Below, piece after piece: positions 48,957-57,155 of a stretch of DNA of 64,000 nucleotides. The DNA comes from Maribacter arcticus. GTDB taxonomy: Bacteria; Bacteroidota; Bacteroidia; Flavobacteriales; Flavobacteriaceae. A program made the position numbers and the translations under genes. The stretch covers positions 186,001 to 250,000 of the forward strand of contig NZ_FUYL01000001.1 of assembly GCF_900167935.1 (NCBI RefSeq), written 5' to 3'. The notes beneath the pieces are model-generated. The model made no database searches. It saw only the letters and a program-made list of their open reading frames with translations, and was not told where the DNA came from. How positions within the stretch are numbered: position 1 is the stretch's first letter; the number at the start of each line of letters is the position of its first letter.

Positions 48957-49793
48957 ATGAGTAATAATATTTATATTGAATACCGTTTTACGGTAGAACC
49001 TAAAGAACCAGCTTCAGATATTCTCATAGCAGAATTGGGCGAAGCTGGCTTTGAAAGTTTTGTTGAAGAAGAGGATGAAGTTTTAGCCTATATTCAAAAG
49101 GCTGATTGGTCTCTAGATATCTTAAATGATATTCAAATTCTCACGAACAAAAATTTTAAAATTAGGTATGGTTACAAAGAAATTGAACAAGAAAATTGGA
49201 ATGTTACCTGGGAGCAAAATTTTCAGCCTATTATCGTAGATGATGTATGTATGATAAGGGCTCCTTTTCATGAACCAATAGGTGTTGAATATGATATTGT
49301 AATTGAGCCTAAAATGAGTTTTGGCACTGGGCATCATGAAACTACACATATGATGTTACAACATATTTTAAAGCTAAATGTAAAAGATAAAACCGTTTTA
49401 GATATGGGTAGTGGCACGGGAGTATTGGCAATTTTAACTGCGATGCGAGGTGCTACGAAAATTGATGCAATCGATATTGATAATTGGTGTTTTTTGAATG
49501 CTCAGGAGAATGTAATCCGAAATAAAATGGATTTTATTTCTGTATATGAAGGTGATGTAGCATTATTGAAAGATAAAAAGTATGATATTATTATTGCCAA
49601 CATCAATAGGAATATCTTGTTGGAAGATTTGCCTGAATATGTAAAATCTTTGAATAAAAATGGAATATTATTGTTAAGCGGTTTTTATACTGAAGACTTA
49701 GATATGATAACTCAAAAATGCGTCGAATTAGAGTTAAAATTTGAAAAAAATCTTGAACGTAATAATTGGGTTGCCGCAAAATATGTAAATTAG
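48957..49793 (+). CDS. prmA: ribosomal protein L11 methyltransferase
   Basis: PrmA trimethylates L11. The 278-residue protein has an N-terminal ferredoxin-like domain (about 1-65, FRVEP-type opening YIEYRFTVEPKEPASDILI) and a Rossmann SAM-binding domain with DMGSGTGVLAILTAMRGA, DIDNWCFLNAQEN and IIIANINRNIL. The PSYAFGTGHH-type motif appears as MSFGTGHHETT. It is followed by clpS 20 bp downstream. Confidence 0.95.
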   Translation: MSNNIYIEYRFTVEPKEPASDILIAELGEAGFESFVEEEDEVLAYIQKADWSLDILNDIQILTNKNFKIRYGYKEIEQENWNVTWEQNFQPIIVDDVCMIRAPFHEPIGVEYDIVIEPKMSFGTGHHETTHMMLQHILKLNVKDKTVLDMGSGTGVLAILTAMRGATKIDAIDIDNWCFLNAQENVIRNKMDFISVYEGDVALLKDKKYDIIIANINRNILLEDLPEYVKSLNKNGILLLSGFYTEDLDMITQKCVELELKFEKNLERNNWVAAKYVN

Positions 49794-49813
49794 ATGGTAC
49801 TAATTGGAATAGT

Positions 49814-50089
49814 ATGAGCACAAGAGAAGAAATTTCCGAAGAACTACTTTTAGAAGAAGAGACGGTTCAGCAAAATGAAATCGTTCTTTTTAATGATGAG
49901 GTCAATACTTTCGACCATGTAATAAATACCTTAATGTCTGTATGTGAGCATTCTCCCGAACAAGCTGAGCAATGTTCCCTTATTGTACATTATAAAGGTA
50001 AGTGCACAGTTAAAACTGGCGAATTCGAAGAATTAAAGCCGCAATGTTCTAAATTATTGCAGGCTGGTCTTAGTGCTGAGTTAATTTAG
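49814..50089 (+). CDS. clpS: ATP-dependent Clp protease adaptor ClpS
   Basis: ClpS delivers N-end-rule substrates to ClpAP/ClpCP. The start chosen is ATG 49814 (MSTREEISEELLLEEE), giving 91 residues; the frame extends upstream into prmA from a TTG at 49766, but those residues are foreign to ClpS. The core is VLFNDEVNTFDHVINTLMSV (the NDxxNT substrate pocket) and EQAEQCSLIVHYKGKCTVKTG. It is the last gene of the block starting at 46488. Confidence 0.94.
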   Translation: MSTREEISEELLLEEETVQQNEIVLFNDEVNTFDHVINTLMSVCEHSPEQAEQCSLIVHYKGKCTVKTGEFEELKPQCSKLLQAGLSAELI

Positions 50090-50201
50090 TTGGTTTGCCA
50101 GCAAGGCAGTTAGTCATACTAAACGTATAAAACATAAAGATACAATCAGCGTGAGAAAGGTGTCATAACCCTGTCAATAAATAAAAGTTTATTAAAAAAA
50201 T

Positions 50202-50240
50202 AAAAAACCCCTTCTTTTGAAGGGGTTTTTTATTTTTTTT
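50202..50240. terminator. terminator after clpS, also serving the minus-strand gene
   Basis: The stem AAAAACCCCTTC / GAAGGGGTTTTT has a T-run on the plus side and an A-run before it, between converging genes. Confidence 0.85.
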
Positions 50241-50286
50241 AGGATTATTCTTAAAAAGAAATCCAATTGACTAAGATTAAAATGAA

Positions 50287-50508
50287 TTATACCAATGGTA
50301 CACCATTTAATCGTTTTTCAATCTTTTTCTTCTTTACGGTAACATCTTTCATTACATCCATTAAACTAGGATCTTTAGTTTCCTTGTATATTTCATTAAT
50401 GCTCAAAATAAGAGCTTTTGCCTCTCTAGATGCTTCTACTCGGTCACTAGTAGACATATTACTCATTTTTCGACCTATAAATTCCTGAGCTTTTTCAAGT
50501 AACTCCAT
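50287..50508 (-). CDS. small conserved-looking cytoplasmic protein, unknown function
   Basis: The 73-residue product (from ATG 50508, MELLEKAQEFIGRKMSNMS) is predicted all-helical with a basic C-terminus (KKKKIEKRLNGVPLV). The same frame extends to an ATG at 50535 and a TTG at 50553; these would add the basic stretch MLTLKKKKH and I prefer the shorter form. It resembles small Flavobacteriaceae proteins of unknown function, which I know only by pattern. It sits between clpS and the uronate operon, convergent with the former. Confidence 0.55.
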   Translation of the reverse strand: MELLEKAQEFIGRKMSNMSTSDRVEASREAKALILSINEIYKETKDPSLMDVMKDVTVKKKKIEKRLNGVPLV

Positions 50509-50652
50509 GTGCTTCTTTTTTTTCAAAGTTAACATAATATTCAAATTACGCAATTCTTTGTCAATTGTATATGCTTATAGGGCAATTAGATAATAGTATT
50601 TATGAACAATTTAACTAAAAAGGCCTAAAAAGGAGCTTAGTTTGATTATAAA

Positions 50653-50687
50653 AGATTAATAACATCATATTATGGCATTGTTAATCT
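50653..50687. repeat. inverted repeat upstream of uronate operon
   Basis: AGATTAA (50653-50659) and TTAATCT (50681-50687) form a spaced dyad, 110 bp upstream of the kduI promoter. The 295-bp gap is otherwise AT-rich and shows nothing else before the promoter. Confidence 0.25.
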
Positions 50688-50792
50688 CTGAATTTAATTG
50701 CTTATTGTTGTTCTACAGTTTAATTTTTTAATTTAATTGTTGAGAATTTGAATGGAGAATAATTATAGAATTTTTATTTCCACTCAATTTTC

Positions 50793-50822
50793 TTGGGGGT
50801 TATGTGAAAACTTATATATTTG
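50793..50822 (+). promoter_or_regulatory. promoter of the uronate operon (kduI)
   Basis: TTG (50793-50795), exactly 19 bp, then TATATTTG (50815-50822). This is a full match to the Bacteroidota consensus, ending 26 bp before the kduI ATG. Confidence 0.8.
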
Positions 50823-50836
50823 TGTAATCGATTACA
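50823..50836 (+). promoter_or_regulatory. candidate LacI-family operator, perfect palindrome
   Basis: TGTAATCGATTACA is a perfect 14-bp palindrome with a central CpG, starting at the base after the -7 box. Bound repressor would cover the transcription start. A central CpG is the classical LacI/GalR-type operator core, and a LacI-family gene is at the other end of the locus (61561-62589). Confidence 0.7.
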
Positions 50837-50848
50837 TAAAATAATAAT

Positions 50849-51685
50849 ATGACAAATCACGAATTTAGATACGCCGCTCATCCTGTAGATAGTAGAGTAT
50901 ATGGAACAGAAGAGTTAAGAAAGGAATTTTTAATACCTAAGCTATTTGTAAAGAATAGTGTGCAATTGACCTATTCAATGTATGATAGGTATATTGTTGG
51001 TGGCGTTATGCCTGTTGACCAATCTGTGAAATTAGAAACTGTTCCATACTTGAAGTCAGATAATTTTCTTGATCGTAGGGAACTGGGTGTGGTTAATGTT
51101 GGTGGTAAAGGAAAAATAATTGTCGATGGTACAGCTTATGAATTGGCAAAAAAAGAAGCTTTATATGTTGGTCAAGGTGTAAAAGAAGTGATTTTTGAAT
51201 CTGTCTCTGGAGAACAACCTTTTTTTTACTTAAACTCAGCTCCGGCCCATAAAAGTTTTCCAACTAAAAAGGTTAGTGCAAATGAAGCTGAAGTAATTCA
51301 ATTGGGAGATGAAAAATATGCAAATAAGCGTGTGCTGAATAAATTAATAGTCAATAGTATTGTAGAAACCTGTCAATTGCAAATGGGATTGACCGAGTTG
51401 TTACCTGGTAACGTTTGGAACACCATGCCAGCACATACCCACAATAGAAGAATGGAAGCTTATTTTTATTTTGATGTTGAGGAAGGACAAACAGTTTGTC
51501 ATTTTATGGGTGAGCCACAACATACACGCCATATATTCATGGAGAATAACCAAGCAGTGTTGTCACCTGAATGGTCAATTCATTCTGGTTCCGGTACATG
51601 TGCATATTCATTTGTTTGGGGTATGGCTGGTGAGAATTTAGATTATAGTGATATGGATGTTTGCGCTCCTAACGAATTAAGATAA
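50849..51685 (+). CDS. kduI: 5-dehydro-4-deoxy-D-glucuronate isomerase
   Basis: KduI converts 5-keto-4-deoxyuronate (from unsaturated uronates released by polysaccharide lyases) to 3-deoxy-D-glycero-2,5-hexodiulosonate. The 278-residue cupin has the metal site in NTMPAHTHNRRMEAYFYFDV (two His and Glu) and the later His in HSGSGTCAY. Length is standard. It is the first gene of the operon, 26 bp downstream of a consensus promoter and operator. The next gene kduD starts 4 bp after the stop. Confidence 0.95.
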   Translation: MTNHEFRYAAHPVDSRVYGTEELRKEFLIPKLFVKNSVQLTYSMYDRYIVGGVMPVDQSVKLETVPYLKSDNFLDRRELGVVNVGGKGKIIVDGTAYELAKKEALYVGQGVKEVIFESVSGEQPFFYLNSAPAHKSFPTKKVSANEAEVIQLGDEKYANKRVLNKLIVNSIVETCQLQMGLTELLPGNVWNTMPAHTHNRRMEAYFYFDVEEGQTVCHFMGEPQHTRHIFMENNQAVLSPEWSIHSGSGTCAYSFVWGMAGENLDYSDMDVCAPNELR

Positions 51686-51689
51686 GCTT

Positions 51690-52475
51690 ATGAAATTGTT
51701 CGATTTAACAGGTAAGCGTGCATTGGTTACTGGTGGTACCCACGGTCTAGGCATGGCTATGGCTGAAGGATTGGCAAATGCGGGAGCAGAGCTAATTATT
51801 ACAGGTACAACGCCTTCTAAGATGAATAAAGCGTTAGCTGTTTATAAAGAGAAAGGATTTAAGGTTTCGGGTTATATTTTTGATATAACAGACGATAAGT
51901 TAGCAGCTACCAAAATTGCTGAAGTTGTTGATGATGGAGGTGAAATTGATATACTGGTTAATAACGCAGGTATTATAAAGCGAGAACTCGCAACTACGAT
52001 GCCTGTTGATGATTTTAGAAGAGTCATTGAGGTAGATTTAGTCGGTGCTTTTATTATTTCTCAATTGGTAGGAAATAGAATGATTAAAAATGGAGGCGGT
52101 AAAATCATCAATATTTGTTCTATGATGAGTGAATTAGGAAGAAATAGTGTTTCAGCCTATGCCGCTGCCAAAGGTGGGCTTAAAATGTTGACGCGTAGTT
52201 TAGCTACTGAATGGGCAAAACATAATATTCAAGTAAACGGTATTGGCCCAGGCTATTTTGCAACTTCTCAAACAGAACCTATTCGTGTAGATGGTCACCC
52301 TTTTAATGATTTTATAATTAATAGAACACCATCAGCTAGATGGGGTAATCCAGAAGATCTAGCAGGTACAGCAGTTTTTCTTGCATCAAAAGCAAGCGAT
52401 TTTGTTAATGGGCATATTGTTTATGTAGATGGTGGTATATTGGCTACTATTGGGAAACCTTCAAATGAAATTTAA
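51690..52475 (+). CDS. kduD: 2-dehydro-3-deoxy-D-gluconate 5-dehydrogenase (SDR)
   Basis: KduD reduces the KduI product to 2-keto-3-deoxygluconate (KDG) with NAD(P)H. The 261-residue SDR has the cofactor motif TGGTHGLGMAMAEG, NNAGI, and the YxxxK active site as YAAAKGG, with the substrate-binding C-terminal GIGPGYFATSQTEP. Immediately follows kduI and overlaps uxaC by one base (52475), so translation is likely coupled. A gluconate 5-dehydrogenase function is an alternative name, but the context favours KduD. Confidence 0.93.
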   Translation: MKLFDLTGKRALVTGGTHGLGMAMAEGLANAGAELIITGTTPSKMNKALAVYKEKGFKVSGYIFDITDDKLAATKIAEVVDDGGEIDILVNNAGIIKRELATTMPVDDFRRVIEVDLVGAFIISQLVGNRMIKNGGGKIINICSMMSELGRNSVSAYAAAKGGLKMLTRSLATEWAKHNIQVNGIGPGYFATSQTEPIRVDGHPFNDFIINRTPSARWGNPEDLAGTAVFLASKASDFVNGHIVYVDGGILATIGKPSNEI

Positions 52476-53893
52476 TGAGTAATTCTATACTGACAAGCAA
52501 AACATTTATAAAAAATGACTTCCTTTTAGAGAATAAGTTTTCCCAAAGGCTATTTCATGATTATGCATCTCAAATGCCAATCATAGATTATCATTGTCAT
52601 TTACCTCCTAATGAGATAGCAAATAATCGCACTTTTGAGAATCTTACAAAAATTTGGATTAAGGGTGATCATTACAAATGGAGGGCAATGCGAACTTTTG
52701 GTATTGAAGAGAAGTATATAACTGGAGATGCTTCAGATAAGGAAAAGTTTGCTCAATGGGCAAAAACAGTGCCCTATACTTTAAGAAACCCATTATATCA
52801 TTGGACGCATTTAGAGTTGAAAAGATATTTTGACATTGATATTTTACTGAATTCTAATTCAGCGAACGAAATTTATGATGAAGCAACGGCCAAACTACAA
52901 ACAGCAGACTTTAGTTGCCGAAATCTGATAAAAAACATGAATGTAGAGGTTGTTTGTACGACCGAGGATCCAATTGATAGTTTGGATCATCATGTTAAAA
53001 TTAAGAATAGTGATTTTAGCGTGAAGGTAAGTACGGCATTTAGACCAGATAAGGCTATTATGATTTTAAGTGATACATATCTGGATTATTTAGAAAAATT
53101 ATCAGAAGTAAGTAATGTTACTATTGATTCTTATAAGTCTTTATGTGATGCCCTAAATTTGAGATTAGACTATTTTGAAGGGAATGGATGTACACTATCT
53201 GACCATGGTTTAAGTTATGTTCCATTTAGAACATTTACCGATTCTGAAATTGAAATAATATTTCAAAAAAGAAGAACGAAAAAACAATTGTCGTTAGAGG
53301 AAGGTGAAAAATTTCAAACTTCCATATTACTATTTCTATGTGAGCAATACCATAAACGTGATTGGATTCAACAATTTCACTTAGGAGCTTTACGAAATAA
53401 TAATGCACGAATGAATAGCATACTTGGGCCCGATACTGGTTGGGATTCTATAGGAGATTATTCTCAAGCATCAACATTATCAAGTTTTTTAAATGCGTTA
53501 GATTCTAGAGATAAACTTACCAAAACCATTTTATACAATCTCAATCCGGCTGATAATGAAGTAATGGCCACCATGATAGGTAATTATAATGATGGTAAGG
53601 TAAAGGGAAAGATGCAGTTTGGTTCTGGTTGGTGGTTTTTAGATCAGAAAGATGGTATGACCAAACAGATAAATGCACTTTCAAATATGGGTCTTATTAG
53701 TTGTTTTATAGGTATGTTAACTGATTCTAGAAGTTTCCTTTCTTATCCTAGGCATGAGTATTTTAGACGGGTTTTGTGCAACCTTTTTGGGCAGGAAATG
53801 GAGCGAGGTGAATTGCCAGAAGATTTTGAATTAGTCGGTAAAATTATTCAAGATATTTGCTACAATAATGCTAAAGAATATTTTAGATTTTAA
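52475..53893 (+). CDS. uxaC: uronate isomerase (glucuronate/galacturonate isomerase)
   Basis: UxaC isomerises D-galacturonate to tagaturonate and D-glucuronate to fructuronate. The 472-residue protein has MPIIDYHCHLPPNEIANN near the N-terminus, the family's HxH motif, and QQFHLGALRNNNARM in the middle, with the C-terminal FGSGWWFLDQKDGMTKQ and SYPRHEYFRRVL. All are characteristic. Because uxaB/uxaA are present but uxuA/uxuB are not, the galacturonate branch is the one completed in this window. Confidence 0.95.
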   Translation: MSNSILTSKTFIKNDFLLENKFSQRLFHDYASQMPIIDYHCHLPPNEIANNRTFENLTKIWIKGDHYKWRAMRTFGIEEKYITGDASDKEKFAQWAKTVPYTLRNPLYHWTHLELKRYFDIDILLNSNSANEIYDEATAKLQTADFSCRNLIKNMNVEVVCTTEDPIDSLDHHVKIKNSDFSVKVSTAFRPDKAIMILSDTYLDYLEKLSEVSNVTIDSYKSLCDALNLRLDYFEGNGCTLSDHGLSYVPFRTFTDSEIEIIFQKRRTKKQLSLEEGEKFQTSILLFLCEQYHKRDWIQQFHLGALRNNNARMNSILGPDTGWDSIGDYSQASTLSSFLNALDSRDKLTKTILYNLNPADNEVMATMIGNYNDGKVKGKMQFGSGWWFLDQKDGMTKQINALSNMGLISCFIGMLTDSRSFLSYPRHEYFRRVLCNLFGQEMERGELPEDFELVGKIIQDICYNNAKEYFRF

Positions 53894-53917
53894 AACAAAT
53901 TACAATTTAATAGAATA

Positions 53918-54958
53918 ATGAAAAAAGTAGTCACTTTCGGTGAAATCATGCTTCGATTATCACCTCCAGGATTTTTAAGATTTTCTCAAACCAACGAGTT
54001 TGATGTAGTGTACGGTGGTGGTGAATCAAATGTTGCCGTTTCATTGGCCAATTATGGTGTTCCTGTTGATTTTGTAACCCGATTACCTAAAAATGATATT
54101 GGGGAATGTGCCTTAATGGAAATGCGCAAGAGAGGTGTAGGAACAAGTAAAATTGTATTTGGTGGAGACCGTTTAGGTATTTACTTTTTAGAAACAGGAG
54201 CTGTAAGCCGTGGTAGTAAAGTGGTTTATGATCGTGCTCATTCTGCAATCGCCGAAATCGAATTGGGTATGATCGATTGGGATGCTGTTTTTGATGGTGT
54301 AGAGTGGTTTCATTGGACAGGTATAACGCCAGCAATTTCTCAAGGGGCCGCAGATGTATGTTTAGAGGCTGTTAAGGCAGCTGATAAAAAGGGAATTACT
54401 ATTTCAACGGATTTAAATTACCGAGCGAAATTGTGGAATTATGGTGGAGATCGTGAAAAAATCATGACCGAACTTACATCGTATTGCGATGTTATATTGG
54501 GGAACGAAGAGGATGCTGAAAAGCATTTCGGAATTCATCCAGAAGGGATAGATGTACATAAAGATGGAGCTGATGTTAAAGCTGAAGCTTTTCTATCGGT
54601 TTGTAAGCAGATGATGAAAAAATTTCCAAAAGCAAAAAAAGTGATAACAACTCTTAGAGGTTCTATTTCTGCATCGCACAATACATGGGCAGGTGTACTT
54701 TGGGATGGTGAAAAAATGTACGAAACCCGTCAATATCAAATTACCGATATTGTAGATAGAGTAGGTGGCGGAGATTCTTTTATGGGAGGTTTAATATATG
54801 GTTTATTGAAGTACCCAGAAGATGATCAAAATGCTTTGGATTTTGCTGTTGCAGCGTCTTGTTTAAAACACACTATTAAAGGTGATGCCAATTTAGTTAC
54901 AATATCTGAAGTAGAGAAGTTAATGGGTGGCGATGCATCAGGTAGAGTAGCGCGATAA
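53918..54958 (+). CDS. kdgK: 2-dehydro-3-deoxygluconokinase (PfkB family)
   Basis: KdgK phosphorylates KDG to 2-keto-3-deoxy-6-phosphogluconate. The 346-residue PfkB-family kinase has the N-terminal YGGGESNVAVSLANYG and C-terminal RVGGGDSFMGGLIYGLL signatures. Sugar specificity is assigned from context, flanked by uxaC and the KDPG aldolase. A short hairpin lies in the 79-bp gap before kdgA. Confidence 0.93.
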   Translation: MKKVVTFGEIMLRLSPPGFLRFSQTNEFDVVYGGGESNVAVSLANYGVPVDFVTRLPKNDIGECALMEMRKRGVGTSKIVFGGDRLGIYFLETGAVSRGSKVVYDRAHSAIAEIELGMIDWDAVFDGVEWFHWTGITPAISQGAADVCLEAVKAADKKGITISTDLNYRAKLWNYGGDREKIMTELTSYCDVILGNEEDAEKHFGIHPEGIDVHKDGADVKAEAFLSVCKQMMKKFPKAKKVITTLRGSISASHNTWAGVLWDGEKMYETRQYQITDIVDRVGGGDSFMGGLIYGLLKYPEDDQNALDFAVAASCLKHTIKGDANLVTISEVEKLMGGDASGRVAR

Positions 54959-54971
54959 AATAATAATTAGC

Positions 54972-55020
54972 AGTTGGCTGATAGTTCTTTGGGATTAATT
55001 CAAAGGATTATTTGCCAGCT
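54972..55020 (+). other. intercistronic hairpin between kdgK and kdgA
   Basis: AGTTGGC (54972-54978) pairs with GCCAGCT (55014-55020), with one G-U pair. Inner CTTTG (54987-54991) pairs with CAAAG (55001-55005). There is no T-run, so it is not a terminator; it may stabilise or process the mRNA. Confidence 0.35.
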
Positions 55021-55037
55021 ACAAAGAACAAAATAGA

Positions 55038-55709
55038 ATGGCACAATATTCGAGATTAGAAGTTGCAGCAGTGATGAAAGAAACAGGCATGGTTCCTTTA
55101 TTTTATCACCCAGATATTGAACTTGGTAAAAATGTAATGAAAGCTTGTTATGATGGCGGAGCTAGATTAATGGAATTTACAGCAAGAGGAGATTTCGCTT
55201 TTGAAGTTTTTTTAGAATTAAACAAATTTTCGATTAAAGAGCTTCCGGGTATGATTATGGGTGTTGGCTCGATAACTGATGCTGCGGCAGCTAGCTTTTA
55301 TATGCAGATGGGAGCTAATTTTATAGTTACTCCATCCTTACGTGAAGATATCGCCATAGCATGTAACCGTAGAAAGGTATTATGGTCACCAGGCTGTGGA
55401 TCTTTGGCAGAAATAAATAGAGCAGAAGAACTAGGTTGTGAGATTATAAAATTGTTTCCAGGTTCTACCTATGGTCCAGGTTTCGTGAAGGCTATTAAAG
55501 GCCCACAACCATGGACAAGTGTAATGCCAACCGGTGGTGTAAGTACAGAAGAAAGTAACTTAAAAGGTTGGTTCGACGCAGGCGTAACTTGTGTAGGTAT
55601 GGGGTCTCAACTGATAAGTAAAGATATTCTTGCCAACAAAGATTATGTAGCATTAGAGAAAAAGGTTTCAGATGCCTTAGCACTTATAAAAAAGATTAGA
55701 TCAAACTAA
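55038..55709 (+). CDS. kdgA: KDPG aldolase (bifunctional KDPG/KHG aldolase)
   Basis: The aldolase splits 2-keto-3-deoxy-6-phosphogluconate to pyruvate and glyceraldehyde-3-phosphate, the last step of the pathway. The 223-residue protein has the Glu in LMEFTARGDF, the Schiff-base Lys in EIIKLFPGSTYGPGFVKAI, and the phosphate loop VMPTGGVS. Also called eda in other species. It lies before the TRAP binding-protein gene with 4 bp between. Confidence 0.93.
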   Translation: MAQYSRLEVAAVMKETGMVPLFYHPDIELGKNVMKACYDGGARLMEFTARGDFAFEVFLELNKFSIKELPGMIMGVGSITDAAAASFYMQMGANFIVTPSLREDIAIACNRRKVLWSPGCGSLAEINRAEELGCEIIKLFPGSTYGPGFVKAIKGPQPWTSVMPTGGVSTEESNLKGWFDAGVTCVGMGSQLISKDILANKDYVALEKKVSDALALIKKIRSN

Positions 55710-55713
55710 GCTT

Positions 55714-56691
55714 ATGAAACGCAAAAGTATTCTATCCATTTTGATTCTCGCTATAACTCTTTTGGGTTGTGGTGCAGACAATAAAACGAAAACCATACGA
55801 TTAGGACATGGGTTAGACGTAAGTCACTCGGTTCACAAGGCAATGGTAAAAATGGGAGAAGATTTACAAGAGCGTTCTGGAGGCAAGCTTAACTTAGAAA
55901 TATACCCCAGTCAGCAATTAGGTACCGAACGTGAATGTCTAGAACTTTTGCAGATTGGCAGTTTAGATATGACTAAAGTTTCTGTAGGGGTATTAGAAAA
56001 TTTCGCACCAAAAATGAAGGTTTTAGGATTACCATTTTTGTTTCGAGATCGCCAACATTCGTTTGATGTTCTTGATGGTCCTATTGGTAAAATGTTATTG
56101 AATGATGGCGAAAAGTATTGGTTAAAAGGCCTAGGGTATTATGATGCAGGTAGTCGTAGTTTTTATACCATGAATAAACCTATAGAAAAACCTTCTGACT
56201 TAGAGGGTGAAAAAATTAGGGTGATGGAAAGCGTTACAGCGGTAAATATGGTTAAGGCTTTAGGTGGTTCACCAACGCCTATTTCATGGGGTGAATTGTA
56301 TACCTCTTTGCAACAAGGTGTTGTCGATGGTGCTGAAAATAATCCGCCTAGTTTCTATTTATCTCGTCATTATGAAGTTTGTAAATACTACTCTTTAGAT
56401 GAGCATACGGTATTGCCAGATGTATTATTGATAGGTACTTATGTTTGGAATAAACTTAATGAACAAGAACAAAAGTGGTTAACCGAATCTGTAAAGGAAT
56501 CAGTTAAATATCAGCGCATACTTTGGGCAGAAGCAGAGGAAGAAGCTTTACGTGAAGTCCAAAAGGCGGGCGTTAAAATATTTAGACCAGATAAATCGCT
56601 TTTTGCCGAAAAAGTTCAGGGTATTTACGAAGGTTATAAAGATGATGCCGAAATATATCCGCTGATTAAACAAATTCAAGAAACTCATTAA
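55714..56691 (+). CDS. TRAP transporter substrate-binding protein (DctP family), lipobox present
   Basis: This is the periplasmic ligand-binding component of a TRAP transporter, driven by the Na+ gradient. The 325-residue protein has a signal ending LGCGADNKTK with lipobox LLGC (Cys20), so it is expected to be lipidated, not free. The DctP pattern is visible: GKLNLEIYPSQQLGTERECL, LGYYDAGSRSFYTMNKPIEK, then GEKIRVMES, the Arg of which usually binds the substrate carboxylate, and QGVVDGAENNPPSFY. Substrate inferred from the operon is a uronate such as galacturonate or an unsaturated uronate. The Q gene follows by 5 bp. Confidence 0.9.
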   Translation: MKRKSILSILILAITLLGCGADNKTKTIRLGHGLDVSHSVHKAMVKMGEDLQERSGGKLNLEIYPSQQLGTERECLELLQIGSLDMTKVSVGVLENFAPKMKVLGLPFLFRDRQHSFDVLDGPIGKMLLNDGEKYWLKGLGYYDAGSRSFYTMNKPIEKPSDLEGEKIRVMESVTAVNMVKALGGSPTPISWGELYTSLQQGVVDGAENNPPSFYLSRHYEVCKYYSLDEHTVLPDVLLIGTYVWNKLNEQEQKWLTESVKESVKYQRILWAEAEEEALREVQKAGVKIFRPDKSLFAEKVQGIYEGYKDDAEIYPLIKQIQETH

Positions 56692-56696
56692 TTACT

Positions 56697-57155
56697 ATGC
56701 GAAGCAAAATAGACGCTATTTTAAGCAAAACATTGGTTTTTATTATGTCAATAATGGTACTCAATGTTTTATGGCAAGTATTTACAAGATATGTAACTGG
56801 TGACCCTAGCTCCTTTACCGATGAATTAGCTCGATACCTTATGATTTGGATTGGTGTTTTAGGCGCTGCATATGTCTCTGGGCGCAATCTACATGTTGCT
56901 ATTGATATTTTACCGAAACGGCAGAATAAGAAAACCCAAAAAAATCTGAAGATTATTGTGACTATTTTGATAATCCTTTTTGTCTTTTTTGCTTTCGTAA
57001 TAGGCGGTTCTAGACTGGTATATATATCGTATGTGTTAGGACAGCAATCACCTGCCTTGCAATTGCCCTTAGCGGTAGTCTATATTATTATTCCTATAAG
57101 TGGAATATTGATTATGTATTATAAAGCATCGGACTTGAAAAATTTAAAATCATGA
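56697..57155 (+). CDS. TRAP transporter small permease subunit (DctQ family)
   Basis: The 152-residue protein has four membrane segments and the DctQ pattern FTRYVTGDPSSFTDELARYLMIWIG followed by VSGRNLHVAIDIL. It pairs with the large subunit to form the membrane part of the transporter. It lies 5 bp after the P gene and overlaps the M gene by 4 bp (57152-57155). Confidence 0.93.
   Translation: MRSKIDAILSKTLVFIMSIMVLNVLWQVFTRYVTGDPSSFTDELARYLMIWIGVLGAAYVSGRNLHVAIDILPKRQNKKTQKNLKIIVTILIILFVFFAFVIGGSRLVYISYVLGQQSPALQLPLAVVYIIIPISGILIMYYKASDLKNLKS

Noticed and set aside
49766-49813. N-terminal extension of clpS into prmA
   Set aside because: The added residues overlap prmA in another frame; ATG 49814 gives a normal ClpS.
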